64,000 bases of DNA from JBKBIP01 sp046297495 (GTDB lineage: Bacteria; Planctomycetota; Planctomycetia; Gemmatales; Gemmataceae): the NCBI GenBank assembly GCA_046297495.1, contig JBKBIP010000004.1:143205-207204 (forward strand), written 5' to 3'. Both the position numbers and the translations under genes were made by a program. Position 1 is the stretch's first letter. The number at the start of each line of letters is the position of its first letter. Of the stretch, positions 60,631 to 64,000 are shown piece by piece. A model generated the notes under the pieces. That model had not been told where the DNA came from, searched no databases, and saw only the letters and a program-made list of their open reading frames with translations.

Positions 60631-61932
60631 ATGGAAAATCGCAGAGACTTCTTGAAGGAAAGCGGACTGGGCGTGGCGGCGTTGGCGCTGGCGGGCACGG
60701 CGACGGCCCAGCAGGCCAATGAACAGCTCGTGGTCGGCGTCATCGGCTGTGGCGGCATGGGCAACAACCACATCCGCATGTTGGTCAACAATAAGGGTGT
60801 GCGCGTGGCCTACGTATGCGATCCCGACGAGAACCGGCTGGCGGCGGCGGCCAAGATCGTCGAAGGGGCCGGCAAGCCCCCCAAGGCGGTCCAGGATTTA
60901 CGCCAGGTACTCGATGACAAGTCGGTGGATGCGGTATGGATCGCCACTCCGGACCATTGGCACGGACCAGCCACTATCTTGGCGTGTGCGGCCGGCAAAC
61001 ATGTCTATGTGGAAAAACCCTGCTCGCACAACATTCGCGAGGGGCGGCTGATGGTCGAGGCCGCCCGCCGCCACAAGAAGGTCGTGCAGACTGGTACGCA
61101 GAGCCGCAGCACCAAGCATGTACTGGAAGCGATGCAACGCATCCGCGACGGAGCCATCGGCGACGTGCTGGTCGCCAAAGCCTGGAACAGCCAGAAACGC
61201 CGTAACATCGGTCACGCCAAGCCCAGTGAATCGCCGCCGAAGTTCGATTATGACTTATGGGTGGGACCGGCGCCGATGGTCCCCTTCCAAGCCAATCGCC
61301 ATCATTACACCTGGCACTGGTGGTACGACTTCGGCACCGGCGACATGGGCAACGACGGCGTCCATCAACTCGACGTGGCCCGCTGGGGCCTGGGAGTAGA
61401 CACGCACCCGTCTAACATTGCCGCTTTGGGGGGCAAGTATTTCTTCGACGACGATCAACAATTCCCTGATACGATGTATGTCGCTTTCGAGTATCCCGGA
61501 GACGGCAAGGTCGGCCAGCAACGGCAGCTTATCTTCGAGCAGCGCATCTGGTCCCCCTATGTGCAGGAAGGTTACGAGAACGGCAACGCCTTCTACGGCA
61601 CCAAGGGGTATGTGCTGGTCGGCTCGAACGGCGGTTTTCAGCTGTTCGGCGAGGGGAACAAGCTGATCGAGCAAACGACCGGCCGGGCCGACGTGGCCGC
61701 CCATCATCGGAATTTCATCGACTGCATCAAAAGCGGCACCCGCCCTAGCGCCGACATCGAGGTTGGCCATTTGTCGGCTACTCTATGTCATCTTGGCAAC
61801 ATCGCCACCCGCACCAGCCACATGCTACAGTTTGACCCGCGATCCGAGCAGATTACCAACAACTCCGACGCCAACGCCCTCGTCCGCCGCACGTACCGCG
61901 CAGGACATTGGGCCACGCCGCAGGGAGTGTAA
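60631..61932 (+). CDS. exported Gfo/Idh/MocA-family oxidoreductase
   Basis: 433 residues. A twin-arginine leader (ENRRDFLKESGLGVAALALA) sends it out of the cytoplasm in folded form with its NAD(P). The Rossmann motif is GVIGCGGMGNNH and the family's EKP is in YVEKPCSHN. The C-terminal half has the alpha/beta domain with GTGDMGNDGVHQLDVARWGLG. Planctomycetes hold many such enzymes, thought to act on sugars or inositols; the substrate is not known. AAGGA lies upstream of the ATG. Confidence 0.9.
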   Translation: MENRRDFLKESGLGVAALALAGTATAQQANEQLVVGVIGCGGMGNNHIRMLVNNKGVRVAYVCDPDENRLAAAAKIVEGAGKPPKAVQDLRQVLDDKSVDAVWIATPDHWHGPATILACAAGKHVYVEKPCSHNIREGRLMVEAARRHKKVVQTGTQSRSTKHVLEAMQRIRDGAIGDVLVAKAWNSQKRRNIGHAKPSESPPKFDYDLWVGPAPMVPFQANRHHYTWHWWYDFGTGDMGNDGVHQLDVARWGLGVDTHPSNIAALGGKYFFDDDQQFPDTMYVAFEYPGDGKVGQQRQLIFEQRIWSPYVQEGYENGNAFYGTKGYVLVGSNGGFQLFGEGNKLIEQTTGRADVAAHHRNFIDCIKSGTRPSADIEVGHLSATLCHLGNIATRTSHMLQFDPRSEQITNNSDANALVRRTYRAGHWATPQGV

Positions 61933-62232
61933 GGGGGGTATAATAGTAATTCTCGTTTAGCGAGCGAGCCATAGGCGAGCTAGAGTGGCATGCGGCGGAA
62001 ACCGATGCCTCATAACCATCGTTACGAGATGATCCGGTATTGGAGTAACGCGGATCAGGCATTCATTGCCGAAGTGCCGAAGTGAGCCGGTTGCGCGGCG
62101 GATGGAGCGATCTATCAAGAAACGTTGGAGAACGTGTAAGTAGTGATTGATGAATAGATCGAAACCGCTCACGCATTAAAGCGGCCTATTCCCCAACCCA
62201 AGAGACGTTTACTCTTCGCGTAGGAACCCACC
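61933..62232. other. intergenic region, 300 bp
   Basis: TATAAT occurs at 61939-61944 without a clear -35 element, and a GCGAGCCATAGGCGAGC repeat lies at 61955-61980. The remaining 250 bp show no gene or recognisable RNA. Confidence 0.5.
61955..61980. repeat. GCGAGCCATAGGCGAGC repeat, copy 3
   Basis: GTTTAGCGAGCGAGCCATAGG followed by CGAGC matches the element at 18822-18847 over its GCC-ATA-GGCGAGC core and the preceding TTTAGC. Confidence 0.65.
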
Positions 62233-63498
62233 ATGAGCACCGTCAGCTTGAGTCAATTCGCCCAAGGGCTTACTTCGGAAACCGCGTTCGATGTTCTCGC
62301 CGTGGCCAAACGGCTTAAGGCGCGGGGCAAGGATGTCGTCGAATTGCAAATCGGCGACAGTCCGTTTCCCAGCCCCGATCACGCTCGCGCCGCTGGCATC
62401 CGGGCCATCGAGAACCACGCCAGCCACTATTGCCCATCGCTGGGATTGCCGGAATTTCGAGAGACCATCGCCCACAATTACCGTCAAGAATATGGCATTG
62501 ACGTGACGGCGGACCATATCGTCGTCGGTCCCGGGGCCAAGGTGTTCGAGCAATTTTTCTGCGAGGCGTTTCTCGACCCTGGCGACGCGGTGCTGGTGTT
62601 CACGCCGCAATTTCCCACCTATGGCCCCAACATCGAACGCCGCGGCGCTCGCATGGTTCTATCACCCTTGAAGCAAGCCAACCACTTCCGACCCGACTTG
62701 AACGCCGTCGAGGACTTTCTGAAACGAACGCCGAAAGCGAAGGGCGTTTTCCTCAACTCGCCGCACAACCCGACCGGCGGCGTGGCCACCAAGGAAGACC
62801 TGCGCGAGCTGGCCAATCTCGTGCGCGGCCGCAATGTCGCCGTCTTCAGCGACGAGCCATATTGTCACATGGCCTGGAGTGACAAGCATCATCCGCTGTT
62901 GGCCGAGCCGGGGATGTTCGATCATGTCGTGGCCGCCTACACCTTCAGCAAATCGTACAGCATGAGCGGTTGGCGGTTGGGTTACAGCGTCAGCAATCCG
63001 TCCTTGGCTGACACCATCGGCAAGATGATCAACACGTCGCTCTCCTGCGTCCCCCCCATCGCCCAGCTGGCCGGCAAGGCGGCCCTGGAACACGACGCCG
63101 CCGCCCGCGATGACGTGATGCAGCGCTTCCGCAAGAAGGTCGAGCTACTGGTCGAAGCCTTGCGGCAAGTGCCGGAGGTCCAAGTGCTGATGCCGGCGGG
63201 GACGTTCTACGTGTTCCCCGATGTGTCTGCGATTTGTCAGCGCCTGGAGATCACCTCGCACGGCTTGGCCATGTATCTATTGGAAGGAGCGGATGACCAC
63301 TTCGGCGTCGCCTGCCTGGGCGGGGAATGTTTTGGCGCGGCGGGGCAAGGCTTCCTGCGTTTCAGTTGCGCCGAGCCGGACGACCGCTTGATCCAAGCCG
63401 TCCGCTTCCTCACCAACGCCGTGCAGCGCGGCGAGCGCGTGCGGCACTATCTGAACGCGAACCCGAAATATCGACTGACGCGGGGGGGACATGAGTGA
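62233..63498 (+). CDS. class I/II PLP-dependent aminotransferase
   Basis: 421 residues. It has the fold-type I landmarks: SHYCPSLGLPEFRETIA, NSPHNPTGG, DEPY, the PLP Lys in TFSKSYSMSGWRLGY, and FLRFSCAEP for the carboxylate-binding Arg. It is closest in look to aspartate/aromatic aminotransferases, but the substrate cannot be assigned. The start follows TAGGAA. Confidence 0.92.
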   Translation: MSTVSLSQFAQGLTSETAFDVLAVAKRLKARGKDVVELQIGDSPFPSPDHARAAGIRAIENHASHYCPSLGLPEFRETIAHNYRQEYGIDVTADHIVVGPGAKVFEQFFCEAFLDPGDAVLVFTPQFPTYGPNIERRGARMVLSPLKQANHFRPDLNAVEDFLKRTPKAKGVFLNSPHNPTGGVATKEDLRELANLVRGRNVAVFSDEPYCHMAWSDKHHPLLAEPGMFDHVVAAYTFSKSYSMSGWRLGYSVSNPSLADTIGKMINTSLSCVPPIAQLAGKAALEHDAAARDDVMQRFRKKVELLVEALRQVPEVQVLMPAGTFYVFPDVSAICQRLEITSHGLAMYLLEGADDHFGVACLGGECFGAAGQGFLRFSCAEPDDRLIQAVRFLTNAVQRGERVRHYLNANPKYRLTRGGHE

Positions 63499-63599
63499 CA
63501 AAGGTTCGACCAGTGAGTCCGCTTGCCTCGATTGGAGACAACGTTTCTGGTAGGATTTCACTGGGACTTTTTCTTCAATCGATTAGGAGGGGATTTCTC

Positions 63600-63833
63600 T
63601 TGGAAGCACGCAATTTCGATAAAACCCTCCTTGCGTTTCGGCGCCGGGTTCCCTTTCGCCCATTCACCGTCGTGCTCGTCAATGGGGACCGATTCGAGGT
63701 GGACCACCAAGAAGCGTTGGTTGTTCGGGATGGAGTAGCGGTGTTCATTGGTCCTGGCGGCGTACCCGTGTTGTTCGATCACGAGGACGTTGCTCAGTTG
63801 GTCGGCGACCTGAAAAACGAGATCGTTGAGTAA
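63600..63833 (+). CDS. small conserved planctomycete-type protein
   Basis: 77 residues starting at TTG 63600, chosen because AGGAGG lies nine bases upstream; the frame runs back to 63495 without other support. The pattern LLAFRRRVPFRPFTVVLVNG, then RFEVDHQEALVVRDG and VPVLFDHEDVAQL, is like many small uncharacterised planctomycete proteins. It is probably an all-beta fold. Function unknown. Confidence 0.65.
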   Translation: MEARNFDKTLLAFRRRVPFRPFTVVLVNGDRFEVDHQEALVVRDGVAVFIGPGGVPVLFDHEDVAQLVGDLKNEIVE

Positions 63834-63851
63834 GGCAACCCGTACTATTTC

Positions 63852-63945
63852 CTCCGGCAAAGAATCAACTCCGAACCGCAACCGTCCGAAAACGGAATAT
63901 CCAACTCCCGAACAACCACGACTCCGACCATCTGAATTGCCGGAG
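63852..63945. repeat. palindromic repeat family C, copy 2
   Basis: CTCCGGCAA (63852-63860) and TTGCCGGAG (63937-63945) are perfect 9-nt arms around a 76-nt interior. The interior holds the CTCCGACCATCTGAATTGCC segment shared with 47593-47612. Confidence 0.6.
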
Positions 63946-63960
63946 TAACATTACTCCAAC

Positions 63961-64000
63961 AGGAAAAGATGCTTACCGAGCAGGCAGGGCGAGCAAGTGT
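63961..64000. repeat. family D palindrome, left half at window edge
   Basis: AGGAAAAGATGCTTAC, then AGCAGGCAGGGCGAGCAAG, resembles the flank and left arm of the hairpin at 32661-32695. The right arm would lie outside the window. Confidence 0.5.

Overview
The window looks like a chromosomal segment of a planctomycete, most likely of the Gemmata/Gemmataceae type. This is inferred from gene content, not from a marker gene: a BBP7-type outer-membrane barrel, a serine/threonine kinase with the usual planctomycete N-terminal extension, a Gfo/Idh/MocA oxidoreductase with a twin-arginine RRDFLK leader, large HEAT-repeat proteins, a PSCyt1-like single-heme protein, proline-rich secreted proteins, and a FHA-GAF-HD-GYP regulator. 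Coding density is high. No rRNA, tRNA, CRISPR array, transposase or prophage gene was seen.

Layout. 1-7.6 kb (all minus): a truncated FHA-GAF-HD-GYP protein; a three-gene operon of a thioredoxin-like exported protein with a Cys-rich tail, an FtsX/MacB-type permease with two CCC clusters, and its ATPase; then a large secreted subtilase. 7.9-12.6 kb: an SDR dehydrogenase, a luciferase-like monooxygenase and a large GH38-like protein. 12.7-19.7 kb (plus): a chaperone operon with a perfect -10 box, encoding a TPR protein, a J-domain-like protein with PPD in place of HPD, a GrpE-like protein with a long acidic insertion, a DnaK homologue, a zinc-ribbon protein and a Sir2 deacylase. 19.8-36 kb: a REC-GAF regulator, a BON-domain secreted protein, a sugar-epimerase cupin, a PQQ-type beta-propeller, GluQ-RS, a sugar-nucleotide epimerase overlapping a 1077-residue double glycosyltransferase, a secreted HEAT/STN protein, a dihydropteroate synthase-like protein and a single-heme protein. 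36-37.7 kb: RsgA and an AIM24-family protein.

37.8-47.2 kb (minus) is the most distinctive region. It is a tightly spaced set of a b-type membrane cytochrome, a membrane-anchored decaheme cytochrome c, a cytoplasmic protein with two split cyclic-nucleotide-binding domains fused to four [4Fe-4S] clusters, a Ser/Thr kinase with a GAF domain, and a glucose-6-phosphate dehydrogenase carrying a C-terminal cyclic-nucleotide-binding domain. It ends at a clear intrinsic terminator. My reading (inference) is a cyclic-nucleotide-responsive redox module linking NADPH supply from the pentose phosphate pathway to a membrane electron conduit.

47.7-64 kb: a BBP7 barrel, PurH, BamA, a sodium:solute symporter with a small membrane partner, a lone ABC ATPase, a 975-residue HEAT-repeat protein, a Gfo/Idh/MocA oxidoreductase, a class I/II aminotransferase and a small conserved protein. 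Intergenic DNA carries several families of short palindromic repeats. One family (ATTCATCGGTTCGCG) occurs four times, plus a fragment, always just 3' of a stop codon. Another is a MITE-like hairpin present in two copies.
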